DNA from: Haematobia irritans
Lineage: Eukaryota; Arthropoda; Insecta; Diptera; Muscidae
Direction: 5' to 3'
Length of the DNA: 64,000 bases
Assembly: GCF_050003625.1 (NCBI RefSeq)
Contig: NC_134397.1
Location: 95,459,562 to 95,523,561 of the forward strand
Shown here: positions 33,085 through 43,669 of the stretch, piece by piece
How positions within the stretch are numbered: the stretch's first letter is position 1
How the letters are laid out: the number at the start of each line of letters is the position of its first letter
Translations under genes and position numbers: made by a program
Notes under the pieces: generated by a model
Seen by the model: the letters and a program-made list of their open reading frames with translations, nothing else
Told to the model about the DNA's origin: nothing
Databases searched by the model: none

Positions 33085-33640
33085 ATCGCGCGACGTAAAT
33101 AAGCAGAATTGTCGATTTGGAGTGAAGATCAGCCAAAAACATTGCAAAAGCTGACAAAGCATTCAGTTTATGAGCTGGTGGAACCATTGGACCGTACTTC
33201 TTCAAAGATGATGCGAATCGTGTGATGATATCCAATTTTTTGCCCGAATTGTAAAAGCTTGACTTGCTTGGCATGTAGTTTCAACAACACGTTGCCATAT
33301 GCCACACAGAACGTGTAACAATGAAGTTATTGAGAGACGAGTACGGGGCCGGAGACTTGGCCGCCCACATCGTGCGATGTAACAATTTTTGTGGCTATAC
33401 AGACTATACAGACAATATCGCTTCAATTGACACTTTGGAACACAACATGGAAGCATGTATTCATGAGATGCCGGTGGAAATTTTCCAAAGAGCATTTCAA
33501 AAGTGTACTAAGCGGATGAAACATTTGAATCGCATTCGAATTCCACACCAGAGAACTGCAACCGGTGGCTTCTTTTCGTATTGCAATCTTACCCACAAAA
33601 TGTCGGTGGCAGTGAGTAAGACACTAAATTGACATGCGAT
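33085..33640 (+). pseudogene. Mariner transposase remnant, strongly decayed
   Basis: Pieces in shifted frames match the DD41D proteins: NKQNCRFGVKIS-like text at about 33097, then AGGTIGPYFFKDDANRVMIS after 33175, then FQQHVAICHTERVTMKLLRD from about 33279, where the second catalytic Asp has become His. The later part, EIFQRAFQKCTKRMKHLNRI, matches the C-terminus. The region holding the third Asp (PRSCDLTPLD in intact copies) is replaced by unrelated text. Stops and frameshifts are frequent. It is an old insertion with no function. Confidence 0.8.
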
Positions 33641-33649
33641 CTTTTACAT

Positions 33650-34853
33650 TGCACTATGGGCGGAAATTGCAAAACAGAGGCAAAAAGTCAAATTTTCAAA
33701 ATGAAAAATTTTTGGATGTTCCAATTGAAATTACTGTAGAACATCATGGAAAGTACAAATAGAAAGTTAATTTAAAACTTGGCAACCCTGTTCAGGGGAA
33801 AAAGGTTGCCAATGTTTACCAAAATTTATGCAAGTTGCGTGCAATCAAGGAGAGCAAAAATTGAAAAATTTCGTGCTTAATTTTTTTTAGCAATACAAGT
33901 GAATAAAGAAAACTTTTAAATGTAGATTCTAAGAGAAGGTTTAGTAGTTCAAAATGTTGTAAACACTTTAAAAAATATTTTTGGTTTTGAACTTGAATTT
34001 GTGGAATCAAAAGTGCTGTTTATATGTGAAAATTTTAGTACATACTATATTTGCGAAGAATAGAACTAGAAATGTTAACGATTGTTAATGAAAATTTTTG
34101 CTTATAATTGTTCGTGAGAAAGTATACTTTTACGTACTGTAAGGTTTGTCTGCCCAAACTTGCCCATACTAAAATAAATGTAAGGGTTTTATAGTCAAAT
34201 TTGGGAAAATCGGGCGATACATATATATGGGAGCTATATCTAAATCTGATGAAATTTTGCACACTTTAAGGGTACTATAAAATATTACTTTGTGTTAAAT
34301 TTGAAGACAATCGGGTAGTAAATAAGAGCAGTCTCATTTGTCGAAATCGGGCGATACATGTATATGGGGACTATATTTAACTTTGATCCAATTTTTTCCA
34401 AATTCAACAGTGTTTGTTCTTTGACCAAGAAAACACGTTGTACCAAATTTTATCAAAATCGGTTAATAATTTCGACCGGAATCCTGCGAACAACAAACAC
34501 AGACGGACGAAATTAGAGTTAGATACCGAAGAAAGTAATTTTGATGGTTAATATTTGTTTAATCTTAATTAATAAAATTATTTTAATAAAATGACAACTG
34601 GTTTATACTATTTACATCAAGTTCTGGTGATAAGGCGCTTTTTTTAATAAGAAAAATAAGCAATTTTAAGTACTTCAAGTGGACTTACAATTTCGACCCC
34701 TCTATAGTAACGCACCTGGAATAAGGGGGATTGACTCCCTTTTTGTTAGTAACATTTGATTTTGATAAGATATATCGATATGCCATGTTTAGCAATACTA
34801 GATTGGTTGTAAATATTTTTTGCCGCAAATTTTTAATTTCCGCCCATAGTGCA
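33650..34853. mobile_element. DNA transposon with perfect 19-bp TIR, non-autonomous (1204 bp)
   Basis: The terminal sequence tgcactatgggcggaaatt at 33650-33668 is perfectly inverted at 34835-34853, with weaker pairing for another 15-20 bases. The first four bases, TGCA, are self-complementary, so they may be either TIR or a 4-bp target duplication. No other TSD is seen. The cactatgg start resembles Transib or Chapaev-type ends, but this is not decisive. There is no transposase frame. An F2-like fragment lies inside. Confidence 0.8.
34190..34525 (-). repeat. DINE-like F2-related fragment
   Basis: tatatatgggagctatatct and aaatcgggcgatacatgtat occur twice about 150 bp apart, followed by aaatcggttaataatttcga and acagacggacg, the complement of the GTCY tract. 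So it is an inverted, diverged relative of F2. Confidence 0.7.
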
Positions 34854-34933
34854 GTCGTCGATTGCATTGGATATTGGTGGTTGACATTTTTTTTACAAAT
34901 TGGTGTTTTAAGATTGCAAATATTGGTGTTTAC

Positions 34934-35962
34934 TAGGGTTTTCTTTTTCCCCGACTTTTTGCATTCCCGGGAAAGCGGAAAATTTTTTTGAATTTCCCGG
35001 GTTCCCGGTCAAAGGGAAGCCTGCTTTGATGTGGAATACATTTAGATATGTGAATAAATTATAAATCGCCTAAAGCTACGGTTATAAGGCGCTCTCTGGA
35101 CAACTCACAATATATATTATGTTGTTCTCTTACATCAACCATAAATCATACTAAAATACGAACTATTTTGTAATACAAAACATTTTGACAATGGTTAAGG
35201 CAGTCTCTTTCGGTATAGTTTTCGGAAGAACACTATTAATATAGTGGGATTTTGTAACACAAAAAAAAAAAAAACTATTTGGAAATGAAAGAAACTTATT
35301 TCGATTTCACCATCGTTAAAATGGGTCAATAAATGCACATATTCAGTCAATATTCCCAAAAGGGAAACACTACCATGTAATACGATATTCACATTACACT
35401 TCCAAAATTCACTTTAACTAGATTTCAGTTGTCGTATGCCCTATAAATAAGAGCTTTAAAGCCATATTTTAATAGATTTCAAACCTAATGTGTATAATGT
35501 ATAAATCTGAAATTAAAGTAACTATCTTAAAAAGGTTGGAATTTTCTTATTTCATAAAAAAATACTTGCAATAATTATGAAATTTTGAAATAATGCAATT
35601 GCCAAGGTTAGGTTAGGTTAAAGGTTTACTCAGTCTACCAGTCTATCGGAATGTCGGTTTACAGAAATATGACAATCATAAATTAGGAAGTGCAAACTTC
35701 TTTTTGACAATTGGGAGCCCGTTGGATTCTAGATTAGAACCCACGATTGTGTATGTTCCACAAGGCAACTACTACGACTTGGTACCATAGTTATTCACAT
35801 TACACTTCCAAAATCCACTTTAACTAGATTTCAACTGTCATTTGCCATATAAAACCCTCTATTATACATAAAATATTGTAAAGAAAATTTCCGGGTAATT
35901 CCCGCACTTCATTCCCGGAAAGCGGGAGCGAAAATATAGCAATATCCCGGGAAAAAACCCTA
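34934..35962. mobile_element. hAT-type transposon, non-autonomous (1029 bp)
   Basis: The ends tagggttttctttttccccg and cgggaaaaaacccta are inverted. A perfect 8-bp duplication gtgtttac flanks them (34926-34933 and 35963-35970). Near both ends cccggg/tcccggga motifs are repeated. The interior contains a 50-bp direct repeat (see next entry) and a degenerate taggttaggtta SINE tail at 35605. No transposase frame is present. Confidence 0.92.
35386..35843 (+). repeat. Direct repeat inside the hAT-type element
   Basis: The block attcacattacacttccaaa followed by actttaactagatttca occurs at about 35388-35436 and again at 35793-35843, with a few differences. The sequence between includes SINE-like debris (ggttaggttaaaggtttact), so an insertion or recombination may have duplicated it. 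Confidence 0.75.
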
Positions 35963-35989
35963 GTGTTTACTAAATACACTGGTCGGTTG

Positions 35990-36659
35990 CGGTAGATCGC
36001 AGCCGTTCTCTGTTCCACACATACCAAGTTGTGTTAGATATTCATGCAAAGTAGATTGTTCCACTTGCTTCCTTTTAACACTTTGATCAATTATTTAGAC
36101 TCATCAAACAACAATTCTGCAGATATTGGTCTCATAAATGTACATAAATAGCTATGAATTCAGTTTTAATGGCATTTTCCCCATTATTGTGATGATGGTG
36201 AGTGAATCGATCAAGTGACATGAAACCTCAGGAATCGCATGAGACGTGATTCCCGAGTGTGTGAGTACAAATTTATGCGTGAAAACGTTCTTTGTTAAAA
36301 TCGGCCAACTTTCACAGCTCACGTTCAAAAGCAGTGTTGGGGAGTTTTCCCCAAATTCCGAAATATTTTTTCATGGGTGGGGACGAAATGTTTGAGTTGG
36401 GTAATAGGGATTTCCATAATAAGAATTAGAAACATGAAATTCTTTTTATTTCAACATTATCAACAAGAAAACATTACTACTCTTTATTCCACGGAATAAA
36501 TAGCGTGCAAATGGAGCAACCTATTGAAACGGATTTTATTTTGGGAACACAAAGGCCAATTGTGAAATCATTTCGTGGTGACTGGGGCCTAACGGTGTCT
36601 CCTCATCAGTGTGTATTTGGACAATATAACCTATTCAAATAGAAATGCTGATCTGCCGC
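35990..36659. other. Gene-free stretch
   Basis: No gene or repeat family is recognised between the hAT-type element and the LINE fragment. Confidence 0.35.
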
Positions 36660-37087
36660 ACAATTTTATTTATTTATTCATTTAAGTCTATCGATTACAA
36701 TCGTTACAGACTAGCAATTTCAAAAATAAATTAAATTATTATTAAATTTATGTAGAGAAATTGAAAAATCTATATTAAAGTTATTATTCAATTTGTTAAA
36801 TTCTTTTAAAGCTCTCAAAATGGGCTCGCAAGAAGCATAATTACTTCTGTGAAAAGGATTAGCAAAATAGTCATGACGTCGAAGATTCCGTACTGGTATA
36901 TTAAAACCAACAATCTCCAGAAGAGAGGAACAATCTATAAATCCATTAATTACCTTAAAAACAAACAAAACGGAGAATTTTAATCTACGGTTCTCAAGAG
37001 ATTCCAAATGAATTAATCTACATCTAGCTTGATAAGAAGGCAAAGGCTCGGCAAAAGTTGCAGCTATTAAACCAAATTTAATGAACC
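36660..37087 (-). pseudogene. Non-LTR retrotransposon (jockey/CR1-like) C-terminal fragment and 3' end
   Basis: The minus frame reads from about 37087 as FIKFGLIAATFAEPLPSYQA and continues through RLIHLESLENRRLKFSVLF and VFKVINGFIDCSSLLEIVGF. This is the conserved C-terminal region that follows the reverse transcriptase domain in jockey/CR1-type LINEs. The frame stops at 36720. A 3' UTR follows, ending in (aaat/aata) repeats near 36664-36685, as in CR1-like tails. The RT palm domain is missing, so it is a 5'-truncated insertion. The frame is intact, suggesting moderate age. The clade assignment is tentative. Confidence 0.82.
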
Positions 37088-37345
37088 TTCTCTTCTACTA
37101 GAGTATTTAGATGTGAAATTTTGTTCACATGTTCGAGTTTTTCACCAAAACATGTGTTCGAGTTTTTCACCAAAACACTAAATTAAAAGTGCAAAAATAT
37201 ATATGAAGACGATAACATTTTTATCAAGTCTCTTCAAAATATTGTTTGCGAACCATTTAATATTTCGAAATTAATTGATTAAAAAAGTAACCGTGAAAAT
37301 AAGCTGGTTTTCAGCTTGAAAACTGAACATAGTACTCAGCAACAC
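37088..37345. other. Short non-coding stretch with a direct repeat
   Basis: The phrase tgttcgagtttttcaccaaa occurs twice in tandem at about 37129-37172. Confidence 0.6.
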
Positions 37346-37347
37346 TA

Positions 37348-37949
37348 CACCCTCACAAAAAAAAATCGCTTCTGTAACATGTGCCCCAAACACATTTTGC
37401 TTCAAGCATATATATTTTCAGGATTGGTCCAAACAAAATATTGTTTGTACTATTAAAACATATTATGTTTCACCTCAGGCATACACTGGTAGAAAAAAAT
37501 TTTAATGACATTTTCTTTGTGTATATATAGGTTTAAGGCGCCAATTGGTTACTCCATTATTTTACTTGCAGCATACTCTCTAGGTCTCTCTTTCTAAACA
37601 CATATATGCTTATAGGCTATTTCTAAATTAATATATGTTTCCATCCAAGCATATTATATTTACAAACATTTTATGTCCCAAACATAATACGTTCTAACAT
37701 ATTAACATATATGTCCCAAACATGTTATGCTAGTTTATGAACATTATATGCTTGCATTAAAAAACTAATGTGTTAAAAAATTTGAGCTCCAAAAATATAA
37801 AAAAAAAAAACAAATTTTGTTTATGAATGTTATGCTATTTTTTAAAAACATTATATGCTTGCACTTAAAAATATAGTGTTAAAAAATTTGACTTCCAAAT
37901 ATATAATTTTTACACCCAAACATATGAAAAACAGTCGTTTTCGTCTGTG
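37348..37949 (+). mobile_element. MITE, TIR caccctca, tatgtttgg-rich (602 bp), copy 1
   Basis: TA flanks it at 37346-37347 and 37950-37951. The start is caccctcac and aatcgcttctgtaac; the end is aaaaacagtcgttttcg and tctgtg. The interior is full of catatatg/aacatattatg motifs. The same family lies at 41829-42802 and, as a piece, at 63325-63440. Confidence 0.9.
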
Positions 37950-37951
37950 TA

Positions 37952-39480
37952 TACGCAGATTTTAATCAGTGATATATTGATCGTGAGGGGATGGTTCGTT
38001 TGTTTCGTGCATATGACTGCTGCCAAGAGGTTGAGTGAGAATTAGCTGCTCCAGCGTGAGTAGATATTAACAACCGTGACCATTCGTCACACTCTCATCT
38101 TTGTTGAGAACTCCTTCAGGTTACGGATGGCGAGAGGAAAATTCATTTAACTTGCACATTGGATCTGGCTCGCTTATAATTGAAGCCCTCTTTCATCCTA
38201 TGTTATATGCAAAATATGAATAAAATGTTCTACTGGAAATCATTAACATAAATCTATTTTAAGGATATGTTTAGAAATTGATGGAAGGGTTGTTTGATTG
38301 CTGGAAGTGGTGGGATTGGGTGTTCGTTCTCCTCTAAAGCTTTTTCCAAACAAAAGTAATTTCATTTTAACAAAAATAACTCCAGGCATCGATTGTATTT
38401 GCAACAGTTTACAGTGATTGCATTTGTGGTGATAATGGTTGAATTGGTGGCTCCATGGCTCTATGGCCATGCAAGCTTGATAATCGTGGTAGTGTCCACT
38501 GGCCACCGGTTGGTGGCTATTGCTGCTGGTGATGATGATGGCTGTGATTTAAATGTGATTTACGAGTATTTTGTTTTTTTTTTTTTGTTTCGTTGTTGTT
38601 GTTGTTGCTCTGATTCTGCTGCTACGGCAATAGCATCAAGCACGAGCGAACACCAGTAATATTCTGGCGTGCGTGCGTTATTGCAACTCCTGCGGCTCAG
38701 GCTATTGACATGAAAGTTGCATTTTTCGGGATTATGGGAGTAAGCCTCATTTTTGTTGCTGTTGTACATTTCTGTTGGTCGCATTTCAATTGTCATGCCA
38801 TTATCATTTAAGTCGAACAAACACAAAATCAGATTTGAAGTATTTTGGTTATACCCAACAATGGGGTTAGAGTTGCAGAACAATGTGGACGGATGAGTAG
38901 GCCATACATGGGTACAAATAGGCGAGAGTGGGGGGTGGAAATACACGTGTGATATGAGAACATTTCGTAAAATCTGTTTTAAATTAATCTGCGATTTCTA
39001 TGCATAGATAAGCAGTAATGTAATTTTTATTTCATTGCTGATGTTATTACAATAACGTTCATCTGTATCAAAGTCTTATAAAACAAATAGCTAAAATTGG
39101 TCGGAGACGACTATTTGGTACCCTACACCAATTTTACGGTATAAATGCAATTTGACACAATTGACAATGTGGGTCAAAGTTTCATTAATTTTGTGCGATT
39201 TTAATTTGAAGAAAAATTTATAAATAATTTTAAAGACATTTTGTTCTTTTTTTGATTTTTTGTCAGCGGCTGCCACCGACGCACTATGGTCTGGCTACCC
39301 CAATTTTTGGCCAATGATCATAGTGCTTACGTCTTTGTTCTGACTACCACAAAATGTTCTAGGCTTCTATACAAAAGGACAAGACCTTTCAGACTAATTC
39401 ATTTTTGGACTCACCTGCCTTAATACAGGGTGGGAGACAGTACTACTTTCATATTTTTACTTTTCAATAATCTGTAATTA
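37952..39480. other. Apparently single-copy stretch, no gene assigned
   Basis: The base composition is less AT-rich than the neighbours, with tgttgttgttgttgct and ctgctgctac runs near 38588-38640. A minus frame of 128 aa (38560-38946) and a plus frame of 88 aa overlap each other. The minus one ends in a Q-run and K-run encoded by these microsatellites and shows no domain. The sequence could be intronic or regulatory. At 39286-39335 gcactatggtctggctaccc and gatcatagtgc form weak inverted ends. Confidence 0.35.
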
Positions 39481-39955
39481 TACCCTCGACAATAGATTAG
39501 TGATGGAGGTATAAAAAGTTTGTCATTCCTCTTGTAACACATATAAAGTATAAATTCTTGATCAAGGAGAAATTATAAGACGATATAACTATGTCCGTCT
39601 GTCTGTCTGTTGTAATCACACTACAGCCTTCACTAATGATGCAATCGTCCTGAAATTTTGATTTTTGTCTACACACAGGTCAGTTTCGAAGATAGGCAAT
39701 ATCAGTCCAGGGTTTTATATAGTTTCCATATAAAACGAATCCTCAATTGGTCTTGAGCACCGAAACACACCAATTTTATTTCGATTTATATGAAATTCAA
39801 AATCTAGAGGTATGTAAAGTGTGCCGAATATGGTGAATATTGGTTGATATTTTTGTGTAACCGCCATATAGACCGATCTACCGATTTGACTTCTTGAAAC
39901 CTTAATTTTTATCCAATTTGCCATTTTGTAAATAAAATTATATATTTTGCCAAGC
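39481..39955 (+). repeat. DINE-like F1 element, short
   Basis: Head ataccctcgacaatagatta, then gtataaaaagtttgtcattc, a short GTCY run (gtccgtctgtctgtctgttg, 39594-39613) and about two decayed monomers (accgatctaccgatttgact). The tail hairpin is missing. Confidence 0.8.
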
Positions 39956-39990
39956 TTGACAACTTTTTGTTTGTGTTTGTTTATTTTTCC

Positions 39991-40140
39991 TAATTCATCC
40001 GTGTAATATTTCGCAATTTTCGCTGAATTGCTTCCTCAGTGGTATATGATATATAAGACAAACACTATAAGTCTTATATATCATATACCTCTGAGGAAGC
40101 AATTAAGCGAAAATTGCAGAATATTAGGACGGATGAATTG
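39991..40140. repeat. Foldback, about 70-bp arms
   Basis: The arm taattcatccgtgtaatatt through gatatataagac (39991-40059) is mirrored at 40071-40140 with a handful of mismatches. The loop is 11 bases. Both arms carry ctgaggaagcaatt and agcgaaaattg, a spacing reminiscent of a hammerhead core (CUGANGA ... GAAA), as found at ends of Penelope-like elements. The frame after it (40114-40353) is not recognisable. Confidence 0.75.
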
Positions 40141-40353
40141 AAAATAATAAAAAATAAAACAAAAAGATCTCAAGGTTGGCAAAATATAGAATTTGTTTTA
40201 AACAAAAAAGATCGATTTAGAAACAAAATAAATAAACGTTTTGTAAAATTATTCTCAATAAGCAATGCTGACGCTGATTCATCGTCAATGGTTCCTTTTT
40301 CCAATTGGTTTCTTTTTTGTATTTTTGCACAAATTTTTCAGCAAAGTTGGTAG

Positions 40354-40590
40354 CCGAAAATATAGCCGTATTTCTTCATTTGCTTCTTACTTACGTTCGG
40401 GCGTCCCCGCTTTGGAAATTTTCTCACTATAGCAGATCACATTTTCAAATTGAGTAGTAGAATTACTATCTACAAGGGGTTTGAACAAAAGTTTTCACTG
40501 AAGTCCAGCAAATTATCGATCGATTGGTCCACACACTTTTGTCATTTTTTATCCAATTTTGCACAATATCATCGCACTTTTGTTTTAATA
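40354..40590. other. Unassigned sequence left of the mariner
   Basis: No repeat or gene is recognised up to the TA at 40591-40592. Confidence 0.3.
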
Positions 40591-40592
40591 TA

Positions 40593-41688
40593 CGAGGGCG
40601 GTTCGGAAACTTCTTAGCTTATCAATGAAAGAGAATAGTTAGTTTTTCAAAAATATTTTTATTTTTCAATATAACCTCCTGAAACTTCAATACACTTAGT
40701 CCAACGCTTTTCTAGAAATTCTATCCCTTGATTAAAATAGTTATCCTCAAGGTCTTCAAAATAGTGGTTTACAACTGTAATTACATCCTCATTTGAAGTA
40801 AAACCCTTGCCAGCAAGGAATTTTTTTAGATTTGGGAAGAAGTAAAAGTCACTGGGAGCTAAATCAGGAGAATAAGGTGGGTGGTCAAGCAACTCGTACT
40901 TTAATTCGTTGATTTTAGCCATTGTTAAAACACTCTTGTGTGCTGGTGCGTTGTCTTGATGAAAAACTATTTTTTTGTGTTGTAAGCCAGGACGTTTTGC
41001 TCGAATTTGTACATTTAATTGATCCAAAAGGTTGCCATAACCTTACCAGCCGATTGACTCATCAACAGTTATGAAGCGACGCTTAAAATCCATTTTATTT
41101 CGCTTAAAACGATCCAAACAAGCTTGAGAAATGTTCATTTTTATGCGTTTTTGATCGACTGTTAACAAATGCGGCACCCATCTTGCAGAAAGCTTTTTCA
41201 TCTGTAGTTCTTCATACAAAATTAAATGGACTCGATCATTTGAGATGCCCATGATATTAGCAATTTCACGCACTTTTATTCGTCGATCATTTAATACCAT
41301 ATCATGTACTTTGGCTACAATTTCTGTTGTTGTTGCTGTTTTTGGACGTCAACTACGTGGTTCATCTTCAATGCTTGTACGACCACGTTTAAATTCAGCA
41401 ACCCATTTCTTTACTGTTGCATATGAAGAAGCACTTTCACTTAACACATTCACCATATAATTATGAATTTCTTGTCCAGATAAACCTTTTTTATGTAAAT
41501 ATTTAATGACAGCACGCATTTCTAATTTTTCCATTGTAAAAAAAATTGCGGATGCGTCTTTTTTGAACACCTGTTTCTATATGAAGGAGTTGCCAGATCG
41601 AAACAAAATTTAACACGTGTTCATAACAGAGATGGAAGTTTCCACAACACTTTTTGTGCTAGGCCAAGAAATTTCCGAACTGCCCTCG
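40593..41688 (-). mobile_element. Mariner transposon (DD34D), internally deleted
   Basis: The TIRs cgagggcggttcggaaactt and aatttccgaactgccctcg are imperfect complements, flanked by TA at 40591-40592 and 41689-41690. The transposase reads on the minus strand in three pieces: residues with the first helix-turn-helix (41349-41570), a middle part (41043-41300) and the C-terminal catalytic part (40659-41027). It is inactive because of stops and an internal deletion. Confidence 0.93.
40659..41570 (-). pseudogene. Mariner transposase (DD34D), broken
   Basis: The N-terminal piece, ending KKWVAEFKRGRTSIEDEPRS, is a mariner paired-like DNA-binding domain; a TGA follows directly where intact relatives continue RRP. 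The middle piece reads DRVHLILYEELQMKKLSARW and RFITVDES, with the first catalytic Asp. Soon after, about 60 residues are missing between the first and second Asp (about 32 residues left instead of the usual 92). The last piece has FHQDNAPAHKS (second Asp) and YSPDLAPSDFYFF (third Asp), with 34 residues between them. The rest of the catalytic domain, to GGYIEK, is open. The protein cannot be made in full. Confidence 0.92.
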
Positions 41689-41690
41689 TA

Positions 41691-42851
41691 CAGTTGTAAA
41701 CCACTATTTGGAAGGCCATGAGGAAAACTATTTTAATCAAAGGATAGAATTGCTAGAAAAGCGTTGGACTAAGTGTATTGAAGTTTTAGGAGATTATATT
41801 GAAAAATTAAAATATTTTTGAAAAACTACACCCTCATAAAAAATCGCTTCTGTAACATATACTCCCAAACATATTTTGCTTCAAGCATATACATTTTTGG
41901 GTATTGCCCAAACATTTATATGTTTGATCTCTTCCAATATATAATATGTTTGAAAGCATATTGGTCTAAACAATATATGTTTGGGTAGTCTAAGTTCCAA
42001 ACATTTTGTATTTTTGCATCCAAATTCAATAATGTTGTCTTCCAAAAAACAATATGTTATTTTGTGAACATATAATATGTTTGGAAGCATTTTGCACCCA
42101 AAAATATTATATGTTTAAAAAAAATTCTCCCAAACAATATTGTGCTCAAAATTTTATTTATTTATTTATTTATATATTTACAATCATAATGAATTATGAA
42201 AATAAACAGGTAATATAGGTGCTAACAACATAGGTTTTCGACCTGAATGCTCAAAATTTTGTTTCTGCCTAATTGTATATTCCCCCACATCTTTCTCACT
42301 TCCACGACATTTTTTAGTTCTTAGCACCTTTTTCTGTAATACAAACATTGTAGAAGAAATTATTCAATTTTTTTTTATTTTAATTTTACCTTTTGCCGGA
42401 CGGGGATTCGAACAGCGGACCACACAGTTTGTAAGGATCAAAGAAGTAGCTGATCAATTGCCCAAGGAAAAATAAAATGTTAATTTTGTAATAACAAGCA
42501 ACAACCACCAACTTAATTCAATATCGCTCCCTGTTAAATAGCGCTCCAAGCTACTAAACACATATATGTTTATAGGCTATTTCTAAATTAATATATGTTT
42601 GCATCCAAGCATATTATATTTACAAACATTTTATATCCCAAACATAATATGTTCTAACATATTAACATATATGTCCTAAACATGTTATGCTAGTTTATGA
42701 ACATTATATGCTTGCACTCAAAAATATTGTGTTTAAAAATTTGTGTTCCAAACATATAATGTTTATAGCCAAACATATGAAAAACAGTCTTTTTCATCCG
42801 TGTAACTATCCTCTTTCATTGATAGGCTAAGAAGTTTCCGAACCGCCCTCG
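41691..42851 (+). mobile_element. Older mariner fragment abutting the first, split by a MITE
   Basis: Directly after the TA at 41689-41690 comes cagttgtaaaccactatttg, which continues as a readable C-terminus (VNHYLEGHEENYFNQ, then LLEKRWTKCIEVLGDYIEKL) in the plus direction. It resumes after the MITE with actatcctctttcattgata and ends with the mariner TIR gaaccgccctcg, then TA at 42852. The opposite orientation and the differences show that it is a separate, older copy. Its 5' part is missing. Confidence 0.85.
41829..42802 (+). mobile_element. MITE, TIR caccctca, tatgtttgg-rich (974 bp), copy 2
   Basis: TA flanks it (41827-41828, 42803-42804). Removing it restores the mariner text gaaaaactaactat. 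It shares start and end with 37348-37949. It has an extra middle section of about 370 bp (about 42140-42540), which carries gatcaaagaagtagctgatc and tttatttatttattta. Confidence 0.9.
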
Positions 42852-43031
42852 TAATCTAATGTACGCACGCACGACGATTTTTGGGACCTCTTTAGCCAGC
42901 AATGCTGTTTATCAGTTTTGCCATACACTGAAAAAAAAGCATGCCCGGTTCCAAAGATTTTGTTTTTACACTAATTAATTTGATATTGATTGCGAGCCAA
43001 AGAAGCGGAGAATTCAAGTAAGTTAACTTTA

Positions 43032-43318
43032 AGGAGCCACCGTGGGCAATGTTTAGCATGCCCGCCTTGCATACACAGGGTCGAGGGTTCAATCCCTGTT
43101 TCGACCATTTCTGAGTGTTTCAAAGCTTCTCTAAATGGTTTCACTGCAATTTGGAACGCCGTTCGGACTCGGCAATAAAAAGGAAGTCCCTTGTCATTGA
43201 GCTTAACATAGAATCGGGCGGCACTCAATGATAAGAGAGAAGTTCACCACCGTGGTATCACAATGGACTGAATAGTCTAAGTGAACCTGAAATATCGGGC
43301 TGCCATTATACCAAACCT
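43032..43318 (+). repeat. SINE, plus half of an inverted pair
   Basis: Head ggagccaccgtgggcaatg, ttagcatgcccgccttgcat and B box gggttcaatccc. The body keeps ttggaacgccgttcggactc and ataaaaaggaagtcccttgt but has lost the ccgaacaccaaaaag segment. It ends with tgccattataccaaacctag. Confidence 0.92.
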
Positions 43319-43669
43319 AGGTTAGGTTAGGTTAGGTTATGTGGCAGCCCGATGTATCAGGCTCACTTAGAGTATTCAGTCCATTGTGATCCACAGTGGA
43401 GAACTTCTCTCTTATCACTGAGTGCTGCCCGATTCCATGTTAAGCTCAATGACAAGGGACCTCCTTTTTATAGCCGAGTCCGAACGGAGTTCCACATTCC
43501 AGTGAAATCACTTAGAGAAGCTTTGAAACCCTCATAAATGTCACCAGCATTACTGAGGTGGGATAATCCACCGCTGAAAAACTTTTTGGTGTTCGGTCGT
43601 AGCAGGAATCGAACCCACGACCTTGTGTATGCAAGGCGGGCATGCTAACCATTGCACCACGGTGGCTCC
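43319..43669 (-). repeat. SINE, minus half of an inverted pair, near full length
   Basis: Begins with the pentamer tail (gttaggttaggttaggttat), then the body, and ends with the tRNA-like head, so both heads point outward and the tails abut. The B box is ggttcgattcc (read on the minus strand) and the A-box region is tggtgcaatggttagcatg. The outer flanks share aagttaactt, a likely 10-bp duplication around the pair. The 61-aa frame in it is not a gene. Confidence 0.94.

Noticed and set aside
38560..38946. 128-aa minus-strand frame ending in a Q-run and a K-run
   Set aside because: The runs come from microsatellites, a plus-strand frame overlaps it, and no domain or conserved motif is visible.
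43318..43341. Interstitial telomere repeat
   Set aside because: The TTAGG-like pentamers are the tail of a SINE and recur only with that SINE.
20826..43669. tRNA genes at the heads of several repeats
   Set aside because: A and B box-like motifs are present, but always joined to the same SINE body; cloverleaf positions are not conserved and copies are dispersed.
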